This document shows positions 23,094-36,485 of a stretch of DNA of 39,310 nt, in pieces. The position numbers and the translations under genes were made by a program. How positions within the stretch are numbered: the first letter of the stretch is position 1; each line of letters begins with the position of its first letter. The notes under the pieces are model-generated. The model had not been told where the DNA came from, searched no databases, and was given only the letters and a program-made list of their open reading frames with translations. The stretch is from Oehlia diaphana. Its lineage: Eukaryota; Glomeromycota; Glomeromycetes; Glomerales; Glomeraceae. Where the stretch lies: the NCBI GenBank assembly GCA_003833135.1, contig QZLH01000409.1:37697-77006 (forward strand), in the 5' to 3' direction.

Positions 23094-23622
23094 ATAGGTC
23101 ATAGGAAATTTTGAAAATTTTATAATAGCGCTACGCAAGAGTTTTTACTAAGACAAATTAGCAAACTCAACATATGACCTCAAATTTGCCAAAAAATAAG
23201 CAAACTAATCATATGACCGATATTATTTATATTAAGTATTTTATCCATTGATCTTAACTATATAGTGTGTACACAGAAAATCAAGATTTGTTTTAGTAGT
23301 TCACTTATTTATTTATAGTATTATTTTAAATTTAAGTTTTTTTTTAATTTCTTATAGCTACTATTATGTATATATTTAAAATATCATCCCGACCAAAATA
23401 TTCATTATAATATCTTTTTTCATCCCCTAATAGCTTACCATAGAGATCGGCCAAAATTATCCTAAAAATAAGCAAACAAAAATATGACTCATAAAAAAAT
23501 ATGCCGAAAATATGCAAACTAAATATATGAGTATAATGAAAATTTTTATTGATTCTAAGCAAATCCTTCTTCTAACTATACCTAAATTCACACATGGCTA
23601 AACAAACGTTCCTATGACCTAT
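23094..23622. mobile_element. inverted-repeat element with subterminal repeats
   Basis: The ends are a perfect 14-bp inverted repeat, ATAGGTCATAGGAA at 23094 and its complement ending at 23622. Both flanks are TA-rich (ATATATAC and ATATATAT), so the target duplication cannot be defined exactly. Inside each end lies a recurring (A)GCAAACTNN.ATATGACC motif: near 23159, 23199, 23471 and 23513, with a relative at 23600. Such subterminal repeats are typical transposase binding sites in DNA elements. The minus-strand open frame at 23344-23562 lies across these repeats and has no domain I recognise. Confidence 0.65.
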
Positions 23623-25063
23623 ATATATATTACGCGGGTCCTAAAACAACTGTAGGTAAATGACCCTGTCAGTGAAATGACTGTCGGTAAGTTGATTGAC
23701 GGTGTAGAACTTGTGCCTCTCATTAAAGACGTTTGCTACAAAAATAAGTTTTATTAAATTCAATAAAAAATGATGTTAAATAATAAAATGAAAAATTCAA
23801 GAAAGAAATAGCTTCTAACCAATATATTTAAGGAAAAACAAAGAACCAATTAAAATAATGATTTCTATTTCTAAATATCATACAAATGATTCGTCCAATA
23901 TTACTGCCCTTCGACCCCTTCGTCACGATAATGTAGATCATTCCCCACAGACTTTCCCGATCCCCAAATAAAACAATTAACCAATAAAAATACTAAACTA
24001 GTTTAACGTCATCGCGGACGCAGTAAATTTATACACTAAAATTAATTATAATACTGTGCCCCAAAATTAATAATTTCACTAGGTAATTTCGGCTCTTACA
24101 ACGGTGAGACGACTCTTAGAGACGATTTTCGGTGAAATAAATGCGTCCCTTATCAATACCTAGAACATCATGTTTTAGTTTCTGCACAATGACTGGGAAT
24201 ATATTAGGAAAGTAGATTTAAATCCTGGAATTTAACCTTCTTGTTTTTATTTTTTTTCATTATCGTAAAAAAATTGGTTATAAAAAATTATTTTCAACCA
24301 AAAATTATGTCAACATTAAAAACGAATATTTCCTCAGACACGTCTAGTGACAGCTATATTTACATTATCAAAATTTAAACACTCGCAGATACTGATTTGT
24401 TATATCCCTCTGATTTCGCGTCGATTAATATTTGTTGTAATTTATCTTTAATTCCGATGAAAGTTAAATTACTAAAACAATTACATCCTCATATGTTTTT
24501 TTCGAAAGGGAAAGAAAAGTGCGTTAAAATCAAATAAAACTGATGACAATACAATTTTCTTTAATCATTAAATTCGATGAAATGATACGATCATAGACTG
24601 TTATATGCAGGGTTATGACTTCGTAGAACTCCGAATCTGTACGAAGAGTGAATAAGAGAGTTTTAACTCCCCTGTTATTTCATTTATGTACAAATCCAAC
24701 CCTGGTTATATATTTATTTGTTAACAATGATAGTCGGAACTATTGATACGCATTTTTCTTTTCCTCCGTGTAGAAAAATATGACTACCATCCATTGACAA
24801 AACGCAGGGAGCTAAATATCTAGAAATCAAAATACTGTATATCAGCACTTGTCTTCAATATACTCTCTCATTTGTTCACTTAACATCGCTTACCTAATGA
24901 TTCATTCTTGATGTTCCACCAAGGTAGAATTCTCGCAATCAAATATAGGAAATATTTTGAAATGCATATCAGTCTATGAACATGTCACAAATAGTTTTTT
25001 CTCATGTTTTTAGCCTCGTACAATGATGAAAACATAATTTTAACAATTGTCCTAGGACTCGTT
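23623..25063. other. intergenic, no gene recognised
   Basis: Mixed AT-rich sequence without a long open frame. Short GC-richer islands near 23640-23710 (GTAGGTAAATGACC then GTCGGTAAG) may be repeat debris. No RNA gene or intact element was identified. Confidence 0.5.
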
Positions 25064-25252
25064 TAGGGATGGCAACGGTTATGATCATAACCGTTTAACC
25101 GACCGTTTGATCAACCATTTAACATTTGACTGACCATTTTTAACCATTTGACCGACCATTTAACCAATTATTTAAGTAAATGGTATAACCGACCATTTAA
25201 CCGACCGTTTAACCAATTTTTAACCGACCATAACCGACCGTTGCCATCCCTA
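25064..25252. mobile_element. hAT-like MITE, 189 bp, 8-bp target duplication
   Basis: Perfect GACTCGTT duplications flank the element at 25056-25063 and 25253-25260. Termini are TAGGGATGGCAACGGT and the complementary ACCGTTGCCATCCCTA form (right end ACCGACCGTTGCCATCCCTA). The interior is a short-period mix of ACCGACCATTTAACC-type units. It has no coding capacity. The perfect duplication implies recent insertion. Confidence 0.88.
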
Positions 25253-25710
25253 GACTCGTTGATGACATTAAGATTCTTTTAAAACGAGAAAAAAAGTGGA
25301 TATTTGTCCTACGTGTAGGGAAAACTACTATTTCATATCCAGTCTATTACAAAAAATCAAGATGTAGTACGATTTGCTTTAAAAATTGTGACATAATCAT
25401 AGACTGATTTTTCGTAATCCAGGAATGAAAGGACAATTACTCAAATATGTATTTCCGATATAATACTGATTGGATTATTTTCGTTGTTTCTGATCTTCGC
25501 ATTGCATCTCTGATTTTTACTTTTTCCGATTCAGAAACAAATTGTGTTTCTTCGTCAGAATTTTTATAAATGAACAAGCCCTTGACTTATATCACTAAAA
25601 CGATTTGCAGAGAAATTTAGCTGCAAATTTCAAAAAAAGTAAATTAAAAAAAAAAGAATAAATACTTACATCTGATTTCGGCGTTTAATGATTTTTTAAT
25701 TACCGTTTAA
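25253..25710. other. short intergenic spacer
   Basis: AT-rich spacer between two transposable elements. No gene, RNA or repeat recognised. Confidence 0.5.
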
Positions 25711-26722
25711 GGAGGTCGTCTAAAGCGGGGGCAAATCACGTGATTCAGTGTAATTTTAATTAGATTAATTTTTTATAAAGAAAGATTAATAGAAACTTTA
25801 AAATCATAATATAAGCGTATCTTTATCTGCTTTGCAAGTTTACTTAAGGAAAAAAAGTGGATTTTGAATATTGTTTTTGACTTTACATATGAATGAACGA
25901 AACTTTGCCGATCATATCCAAAAATGGATAACAAATTGAAAAAGTCAAATAAATCAAAAACAGCATTCAAAACCCTACTCTGCGCTCTANNNNNNNNNNN
26001 NNNNNNNNNNNNNNNNNNNNNNNNNNNNNNNNNNNNNNNNNNNNNNNNNNNNNNNNNNNNNNNNNNNNNNNNNNNNNNNNNNNNNNNNNNNNNNNNNNNN
26101 NNNNNNNNNNNNNNNNNNNNNNNNNNNNNNNNNNNNNNNNNNNNNNNNNNNNNNNNNNNNNNNNNNNNNNNNNNNNNNNNNNNNNNNNNNNNNNNNNNNN
26201 NNNNNNNNNNNNNNNNNNNNNNNNNNNNNNNNNNNNNNNNNNNNNNNNNNNNNNNNNNNNNNNNNNNNNNNNNNNNNNNNNNNNNNNNNNNNNNNNNNNN
26301 NNNNNNNNNNNNNNNNNNNNNNNNNNNNNNNNNNNNNNNNNNNNNNNNNNNNNNNNNNNNNNNNNNNNNNNNNNNNNNNNNNNNNNNNNNNNNNNNNNNN
26401 NNNNNNNNNNNNNNNNNNNNNNNNNNNNNNNNNNNNNNNNNNNNNNNNNNNNNNNNNNNNNNNNNNNTATTGTTTTTGACTTTACATATGAATGAACGAA
26501 ACTTTGCCGATCATATCCAAAAATGGATAACAAATTGAAAAAGTCAAATAAATCAAAAACAGCATTCAAAACCCTACTCTGCGCTCTATGTAAACTTGCA
26601 GAGCAGGCAAAAATGCATTTAGGATGTGTGTTTAGAATGGTTGAATATATGGCAAAAAGTTTTATATTATGAAACAATTTTTTTCCGAAGTCACGTGATT
26701 TGCCCCGCTTTAGACGATCTCC
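25711..26722. mobile_element. inverted-repeat element interrupted by an assembly gap
   Basis: The left end reads GGAGGTCGTCTAAAGCGGGG, followed by GCAAATCACGTGA. The reverse complement of the right end reads GGAGATCGTCTAAAGCGGGG, then CAAATCACGTGA. Arms remain weakly alignable further in, for instance GTAAACTTGC(A)AGCAG. Both ends include the CACGTG palindrome. The centre holds 478 N (25990-26467). Flanking target duplications are unclear. The long frames crossing the N run are artefacts of reading through N. Confidence 0.7.
25869..26588. repeat. identical 121-bp copies on both sides of the N gap
   Basis: 25869-25989, ending TGCGCTCTA at the gap, is base-for-base the same as 26468-26588, which starts TATTGTTTTTGAC right after the gap. 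Exact repetition ending and starting at the gap edges points to two overlapping contig ends joined with an arbitrary gap rather than true missing sequence. Collapsing them would shorten the element at 25711-26722 by about 600 bases. Confidence 0.85.
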
Positions 26723-27682
26723 GTTTTTTTTTAAGGGAAAATAAGTTTAAAGGTAACGAAAAAAAGCAGTCAAAAATATGACCACGTGATTCTCTATATC
26801 GTGACTTTCATATTTCATTATTCCGTGACCTATGTTTTCTTTTATGTACATATAGCTGATAATATAATAGATATCTCTTTTTGAAATAAAATAAAATAAA
26901 TAAATGATACGATTTTTGTGATGGGGATGATTTACGAAATTTATCAGTTTCCGCAGTAACAGAGTTGCGTTTAACGATGGTTAAAATACGAGAAAATTAA
27001 TTTTGAATCAGAAAAAATTTTTGATAGCATATCAAACTAACAAAGTATTATTGTAAATTACATTATAATTATAAGTCTGGTTCTAATTAAAATCAAAATA
27101 AATTATATCCAGAAAAAATTATTGCACAATCACGATTCGCTAAACCTTGTACAGTAAGAAAATCCTTCGTTCCTGTCATTTGATTTGTAAAAAAATTAAC
27201 TGCGTAAATAAATATTGTAACACGCAAAAATGACGATCTCTCACTAGAAAATTGACACGTGCCAGTAATAATGGGTAATCCGAGGTATCATTCGATGATC
27301 AAATATTATAAATTAACCATTTTAAATAACGCTTTTTTTTCGGATTTAATAATCTATGTCGGACATAAATTTTTTTTTTTTTTGGTAGTGACATGCGTCC
27401 GTAAAGTAACTACTTTAGGTGATTTATATACCACAAAATATTTACAAATTACAAATATTATGTTTGTGTAGCATTCGTGTAGCTCAACAATTACCCGAAA
27501 TTACAATAAAAAAAACCTTCATTCATGTTCTTTATACTTTTTTTTCACCTTTTGTTTTTACAAATTTGAAAGACCTTTTTTTTTTCTTAATTTCAAATCG
27601 TTTCTCTTTAAGACATTTTGGCTTTTTTAAAAATAATTTTTTTCAACAACCTTACTTTTAATAAATATTGATATTAATAAAC
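26723..27682. other. upstream region of the mannosidase gene
   Basis: No gene recognised. Open frames at 27259-27471 and 27419-27661 lack motifs and look like chance frames in T-rich DNA. The final 150 bases before the ATG at 27683 are strongly pyrimidine-rich on the + strand (TTTTTTTCACCTTTTG, TTTTTTTTTCTT), a common feature of fungal core promoters. No TATA box was chosen. Confidence 0.5.
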
Positions 27683-30172
<2,490 letters not shown>

Positions 30173-31199
30173 AAAAAAAAAATTTTTTTACATAATCATT
30201 TTTATTATTTATTTATTTGGTGATAGATTTTATAGAATTGTATATAAAATTTGAATATAATTAAATTATTTTAATTCGAATCAAATGAATTGTTAAAAGT
30301 AAAAAAAAAAAAAACTATGATTTTTATCTTTTCAAAAGTGTTTTTAAGTGATAAAACATTTTTAATTGATATTATCAAAAAAAAAGATGGTCGAGTCCAA
30401 TAATTTTTCTAAAAATTATTTTGGATATTTAAACGGAAAAGATTTTATTGATGTTCATATAATGTGAAATAATCGATATTATTGACGTTCACGATACTTT
30501 ATAATATAGTTTTTATACGTAAATCACAACAACTTCTGCACTATTAATTTTTATTTTATTACGGTGATAATTTGACACAAAATATTTAATTACTATACAA
30601 GAAGTAGCCGAATAATTAAGAATAGACATTCTCTTTTATTATAACGTAAATAAATCTACGAAATAAATAAATCCTGTGATAAAAATAAAACAAGTTTAAA
30701 AAATAATGTTATAACATTTGCAATAAATCAAGTATTTTAATGTAATTCTTATAAAATCTTTTTTTTTTCCATATAAATAAGTCTATCAAATTTTGCAAGT
30801 ATTAGATATCAATATTACAAATCTTGAAAATTTGAACGAAATACTTAAACATTGCTAATTATCATAAATTTGCCAATTTTTTTTTTTTTTTGTCATATAA
30901 AAAATGTAAGCTGGAATTTTAAATTTTCTATAAATATTACATTTGGATAAAATATTTAAGATTAAAAAATCAAGAAAATATAAAATTTGCTGTTTTTAAC
31001 GGTATTAAAACATAAATAATAAAATTTCTACATTTTTTCTAATTATCTAAATACCTTTGCAAATATTTATGCTGCGCCGGCCTAATTCACGTATTCTACA
31101 TAGGGTTTATTTTTAGATTAATAAGTAAAACGGGATTTCAATATTAACAATTAAAGTATTTTAAATTTTTAATAACTTACCTCTTCTTTAACCCGAATA
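30173..31199. other. intergenic, no gene
   Basis: AT-rich 3' flank of the mannosidase gene with A and T homopolymers, for example at 30300 and 30880. No open frame or repeat element of note. Confidence 0.55.
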
Positions 31200-32396
31200 C
31201 CGGGATGCTTCTGTTGTATCCACTGTTGTGCATGTAGCATTCCTTCTCTATTGCGAAAATATAGAAATAAGATACCTCGTTGGTACCGGTGCCATCATCC
31301 GAACAATCTCAATAAATTATAGCAATCCGTTAGTTATTTCATCATTATCCCAATTTCGTATGTCATCACCATCGGATAGCCGAAGAACCTTCATTCCTTC
31401 GGGCGTTAGCCATAAATCAGATATAAAAATTCCTATGGCATAAACTTTTACACTTGAAAATTATAATAAAATGGATATCAAAGTACTAACCCTGCCAAAG
31501 AAACAGACGAAGACAGACAAGTGCTGGGGAACAAAAAATTAAAAATAATGGAATCCACTGAAAGGAGGAAAATGAAGGAGGAAAAAAAAGGAGGAAGGGA
31601 AGAGAAGGGAGGAAAAGAGCGAAGAAAGGAGAGAAGAAGGGAGGACTATAACACCACGAAAAAATTCTATAATAATTATCAAGCAGTATAAAGTTGTATG
31701 AAGAAACGGTCTTTCACACGATATGGCACTCCTGGAAATATATTAATTTTGTCATCTATTTAATAAAAAAAAGTACAGGTTTTTAGAAGCAGATTTGAGA
31801 CGTAACCATAAAAATTTGATTATACCTGAATGCCAAGCCCATTCTATTTTCGTTGTAATGCACCCTGAATAATGCGGAAATAATCACAATCTCCTGAAAT
31901 AATGGCTATTGTTGCGAGAGTTTTGTGAAAATAATTTGATCTATGTGAAATCCTATTGCATTATCGGTCATTTTTCTCTTTTAGTATCATTCTCATAAAT
32001 AACTTTATTATATACATGTATATCATATCCATCTTTCCTAATGCGATTCCATAGTGAGTCAAGATATATTGGTCGAGAGCCAATGATAGTTGGAGGATGT
32101 CCCAGATTGCGATTTTTTTGAATGATACGGAGAAGTCTTCCAATATCAATAAAAATTTTAAAATTTTCGCCTAAACCCTCCATTTGACGGATAGATTTAG
32201 ATGCTTCAATAAAGAAATTCGAATTATCTACAAAAATATATAGGTCTTCAGAAGATCCTCTGTTTTCTATAACTAAAAGAAAGATTTTTAGATTAGTCAA
32301 TACCGGACAGACAACGGTACAGAAGTTAAGCACTCATGTACGTGTTGACTAATTATTATGATTACCTTGATTTTCATTTTCTTTACCAGAATGAGA
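31200..32396 (-). pseudogene. NYN (PIN-like nuclease) domain gene, decayed
   Basis: Reading leftwards, an upstream exon fragment SGKENENQ joins across an intron (32365-32273) to the open segment starting VIENRGSSEDLYIFVDNSNF. It continues through IDIGRLLRI, IIGSRPIYLDSLWNRIRKDG to ENDTKREK, with a stop at 31968-31970. Coding then resumes in another frame as TLATIAIISGDCDYFRII and GALQRK before TAG. Further on, KINIFPGVPYRVKDRF (after an intron acceptor near 31762) and, near 31440-31200, LTPEGMKVLRLSDGDDIRNW, LFG-stop-WHRYQRG and MLHAQQWIQQKHPGI remain. The VDNSN and SGDCDYF motifs carry the acidic residues of NYN/PIN-like domains. I count at least two frame changes and two in-frame stops, both at positions where Trp is expected. 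Undetected introns could explain some of these but not all. Family members are putative RNA-cleaving enzymes. Confidence 0.65.
31560..31645 (+). repeat. polypurine (GGAGGAAAA-type) tract
   Basis: About 85 bases of nearly pure purine on the + strand, with GGAGGAAAAT, AGGAGGAAGG and GGGAGGAAAAG units. It lies between two readable parts of the decayed NYN gene. Such tracts can adopt triplex structures and expand by slippage; nothing here shows a function. Confidence 0.85.
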
Positions 32397-34754
32397 TATT
32401 CAAAATATAGGTTAGTTAACATAGTAATGGTATACAATATTAAAAAATGTGTTACACAGCACAGAATATACCAGGCGTAATAATAGTCTTCAGTATTTAA
32501 GTTTATCGTCATCTGTTTGTAGGGAACGAAGATATGTCAACGCTAATCTTTATTCTTAGTAAAATAAGAATATATTTTAATTTAGTCATCTTGACTCTTG
32601 AGTAAACTTTAATATTATTAAATAATAACAAATATGGAATCAGGCGATATTACAAAAGAATTTATTCATCTTACTAACCTCTCTGACGTTGACCCGAAAA
32701 TAAGTAAAAAATTTTTTTTTTTAGAAAATTTAATAACAGTAAAATTTTTTGTAATTTAATAATATGTAATAAATTGTAATAAATTTTTTTTTTTTGATAA
32801 ATGTGAGAAAAAAAGCTCACATTTATAATATTTATTTTCAATCATTTTAAGTCATTTAATTATCCATTTTGGTATTTTTTAGAATATTTGTATTCAATAG
32901 TAACCCAAATTATTTCATGATTTTTCTTTCTTAATATTCTCACGGATTATATTTAATTAAAATATAATTATTAGTTAAATAAAGTATCAAATCAATTATT
33001 TCACAAGCACTGATTTGGTCATTTTGAAATAACCAATAACATATGAGTGATAATGACCAATCATTTGAGTCATGTGGATCATCAGTGATCACGTATTTGA
33101 TTGTCATCCACATGAGATTGAGTAACGTATTGCTTTTTCATGAAATACCTAAACATAACTCGATTTAAAATAACTTTTTCTAAATTTTACATTCTTTTTT
33201 TCAAATTTTTATAATTTCTGTATAAAATCATTTCATTTGAAAATTTTAGAAGCCAAGCAAAGTTCATTATAAAACCTTTACATAATTGATCGAGTATAAG
33301 TTCATAACCGTGATATAATATTTTAAATTTTACGATTTCTTCTCGAAAAAACAAACATTTCATCCAAAGATTTTGTAGTCATCAGAGTATTATATATTTA
33401 TTGACTTTTCTAGAAGTAATTTATTAAGTTTAGGAGTAGTCATTTAAAATTTCTAATTAAATTTAATCCAAATAGTTGTTAGAAGAATCAAATTAATTAA
33501 ATAGGTTATATAACTGATAAGTATATAAATTTGTTATAACTACCTCTGCAAATTTCCATATAACTTATGATTAATAAGGAATAGACTTTCAATAAACTTT
33601 CCTATTGTCCGAAACGCAAGCATAGGACAGAAAGGGAAAGGAGATTTTAAAAAGAAAGCTTTTTTGGTCTTTATTTTTAGGTAAAAATTTTTTTTTAATA
33701 ATATTATTTATTTTTTTTCAGTCTCCTTTCTGGTCTTCTTTTTAAACTGATTTTTTTATATTTATTTTTTTTTGGTTTCTTCTTGGACCGAAGTTTTTTT
33801 ATTAGGTTGATTTTTTTTTTTTCAATGGTAATATTTTTTTCAGTCTTTTTAAAACTGACATTCAAATAATTTTTTCCTTCTTCTATTTTTCTTAAAGCTG
33901 AAAGTGAATTTTTAACTGCCCGTTTTTTTTTTTGAAACTGAATTTTTTTTCCCTTTATAATTTATTAATATTCTTTTTATTTATATTAACTTATATATGT
34001 ATGTTTTAAAACAATTTTGGCGTTTTAAAACATTAAGCATTTTACCAGCCTTTACTACGTTATACATATTTGCAATAAAAATTTAAGTATAATATATAAT
34101 TAGAGTATAGCCGGACCGACCTTGTTGGGAATTTTATTTTGTAATAGCTTAGTGATACTAGTGATCCTCTACTATTCGTTAAATAAAATGTGCGCTAACT
34201 CTTAAAAAAAAAAAAAAAAAAAATTATATAATATATATTAATTTATTAATTTTAAATCTTCTTATATTTCATCATCGATCAATAAAATTAATAACTAATG
34301 AGGTGTTTATGTAACTTTTTCAAAGTGCTTACGGACCACAAGAATTACGCAATAATCATGCCAATGTTTAAAACAAATAAAAAACGTTTTAAAACAATAA
34401 AAAACTGATTTAAATTGTTTTAAAACATCTTGTTTTAAATCACGTGCAATCCCTATGTATAGGTACATGATTATTTATTTCATCTTTGGAGTTTCAGGAA
34501 ATGATCCAGTTCGGGAAATAGCCAATCGGGAAATTAACTTCAGGGCAAATAACACACCGATCTTTTTTAATAATTTCTTTCTGGATCGGCAATATAATAT
34601 ATATATTTTTTTTATTTGAAACAAATATGGTTGATATGATTTTTAGTTGGAATAAGTACATTTGAGAATTCACCTTAATGAAAATAACTCATAGGAAATG
34701 ATTTTTATATTGCCAATTTTCTGTACAGTACCAACTTCTATAATACCTAACAAT
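32397..34754. other. intergenic, no gene recognised
   Basis: A short plus-strand frame begins at 32634 (MESGDITKEFIHLTNLSDV) and runs 41 codons with no splice-supported partner. An inverted pair CATGTGGAT/ATCCACATG lies near 33074-33116. 33690-33960 is a T-rich pyrimidine stretch with repeated CAGTCT/ACTGA islands. A20 occurs near 34205. No gene can be supported. Confidence 0.5.
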
Positions 34755-35145
34755 AAAATTCGTAATAGATATTTCATGGGAGTCATGATTTTCACGACTG
34801 CGCCGTGAAAATTATAATAACGTTAGGGTATCCATTTATTATATTTCAGGGGGAGTATGAATATCAATGATTTTCACGACTGCGCCGTGAAAATCATGAT
34901 ATTTATGAGACACGCGAAATAACGTTAGGGCAGTGATAAATATCCATTTATTACGTAATAGTTATTTCAAGGGGAGTCATGAATATCAATGATTTTCGCG
35001 ACTGTGCCGTGAAAATAATAATATTTATTAGACACGCGAAATAACGTTATGGCAGTGACATTCATTACGTAGCATCCATTTATTAAAATCTTACGTTAAA
35101 ATACCCCACCCTAAAATATTACGTAATAAATGTCACTGCCCTATA
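34755..35145. repeat. three-copy repeat, each with a CACG..CGTG hairpin
   Basis: Stem-loops ATTTTCACG-ACTGCGC-CGTGAAAAT lie at 34788-34812 and 34870-34894, and a third at 34992-35016 has one stem mismatch (CGCG). Each is preceded by TATTTCA(W)GGGGAGT and followed by AACGTTA(G/T)GG and ATCCATTTATT. Copies 2 and 3 are about 122 bp apart; copy 1 is shortened by about 40 bp. At 35105-35140 the motif ATTACGTAATAAATGTCACTG runs in inverted orientation to AGTGA.ATCCATTTATTACGT in the copies, so the block may be a composite inverted-repeat element. Confidence 0.8.
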
Positions 35146-35870
35146 CTCTACCCCTAACTTTAAAAATTTGATTTAAATTAAAAATTATTGTTATAGAAAT
35201 TTTTTTTTAAATATAAATTAATATAAATAATACTTATAATAATTAATAATAAAAAAAAATAACATTATAATAATTTATCTTATTTAATTGGTAAATTTAA
35301 TAAATTTCATTTCTTACTCATAATTCAATTATAAATAAACATTGTAATAATTAATTTCTTAAATATATACCGGAAATTTCATTAATGCTGATTTATCCTG
35401 TTACAACACAACAGGTTACACTAGTTTTATAATTTTTTATGATTGTCTGGATAATGAGTATCGGAATAGTCTATTCCGATAGTGAGTGAGCCTCGGCCCG
35501 AATAGTGATAATGAAGTTTCATGATTTTGAACTTTCAGGATTATAATTTTGCCACTCGTTAAATTATAATAATGTAGACATTTTTTCCTTTTTTTTCTGC
35601 CGTAATAATTACAACAAATGTACCGTAAACTATTATAGGCTACCATCTTACCTATTATAAATTTGCAGTACGTTACAATGGTTTGTGAAATTTATTGCCT
35701 TATAAATTTCTAATAAATGAGTTTTCGTATCTCTTTTTTATATTTAGATTATTTTTTTTAAAAGAAGATAAAGTAGGTAAGAATTGTCATTTTCATTATC
35801 TATTAGTAATTTACTTATGGCTTTTATGAGATTAAAAAAAATTCGGGATAATCTCCCCTTGATTCTTGAG
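35146..35870. other. intergenic with a perfect palindrome
   Basis: AT-rich. At 35459-35481 TATCGGAATAG, T and CTATTCCGATA form an 11-bp-arm palindrome with a single central base, next to a GC-rich patch (GCCTCGGCCCG). No gene recognised. Confidence 0.5.
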
Positions 35871-35873
35871 TTA

Positions 35874-35880
35874 TATATAA
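35874..35880 (+). promoter_or_regulatory. putative TATA box of the secreted-protein gene
   Basis: TATATAA, 72 bases upstream of the ATG at 35952, in a distance range suited to a short 5' leader. The inference rests on position alone, and AT-rich DNA gives many such matches. Confidence 0.35.
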
Positions 35881-35951
35881 TCTTGCCATCCCCACCAAAA
35901 AATTATTTTTCTTTTCATAATAAAGCATAACATCATAAATCTAAAACCAAT

Positions 35952-36356
35952 ATGAAACTTCAAAGCTTTTACTGTCTTACTATCTTTTTCATGTGTTTAT
36001 CTGTTCTTAAAAGCCAAGGTTTATCATATTCAGTATTTCTCCATTCTCTTTTCTAATACTAATTCGACTTTTTTGTTTTATTTACAGCATATAAGGCCAC
36101 AATAAAACAGACTTTGGGTGTTCTTTGCAGATTTTGGGTAGAAGATGCAAATCATTATCGCATAGCTGGTGATGGGAAAGGAAAATACCATACTTGTGAT
36201 GGCGATGATAAAGTCATTGAATTTGGCAATCAACAGTACTATATTGTTGTGAAAGTTGAAGCTAGTTTGCAGCAAGAAAAAATCCGAGGTCCTTTCGATG
36301 GCGATCATTCCTGTTTTTTTTATGGCACTATTGGTAATTGGAGTTTTGACTGTTAG
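35952..36356 (+). CDS. small secreted cysteine-containing protein (effector candidate)
   Basis: Two exons, 35952-36018 and 36088-36356, with a 69-nt GT..AG intron in phase 1; 336 nt, 111 residues. Residues 1-22 (MKLQSFYCLTIFFMCLSVLK then SQ) form a classic signal peptide: one Lys, a hydrophobic core and a small polar end. The mature part, starting near AYKATIKQT, has four Cys (in VLCRFW, YHTCDG, DHSCFF and the final FDC), enough for two disulfide bonds, plus aromatic beta-rich segments such as QQYYIVVKVEA. There is no membrane anchor or retention signal. The intron falls right at the signal-peptide border, a layout common in fungal secreted proteins. No enzyme motif was recognised. Small secreted proteins of mycorrhizal fungi include host-directed effectors, so that is a reasonable inference, not an observation. 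Without splicing, the signal exon hits no long frame. Confidence 0.8.
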
Positions 36357-36485
36357 TTATTTATTAAGTTATTATCCCAACAATATGAAAGACGTAAATC
36401 CATTATATCTATTCCTCTAATTTCTATTCTTATTTATCATATTTATATTATTTATATTAATTATATTATATTTGGTTTACTGTTA

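Noticed and set aside
25924..26677. Long open frames on both strands crossing the N run
   Set aside because: They exist only because N does not create stops, and the flanking sequence is a duplicated contig end.
31228..31443. Plus-strand open frame of 71 codons
   Set aside because: It is antisense to the readable C-terminal part of the decayed NYN gene, which has recognisable motifs on the minus strand.
32634..32759. Short plus-strand frame starting MESGDITKEF as a first exon
   Set aside because: A downstream acceptor exon in matching phase was not found, so it cannot be supported as a gene.
34755..35145. CRISPR-like array
   Set aside because: Only three copies, unequal spacing, spacers similar to each other and a eukaryotic setting; the repeats are stem-loops within longer duplicated units.
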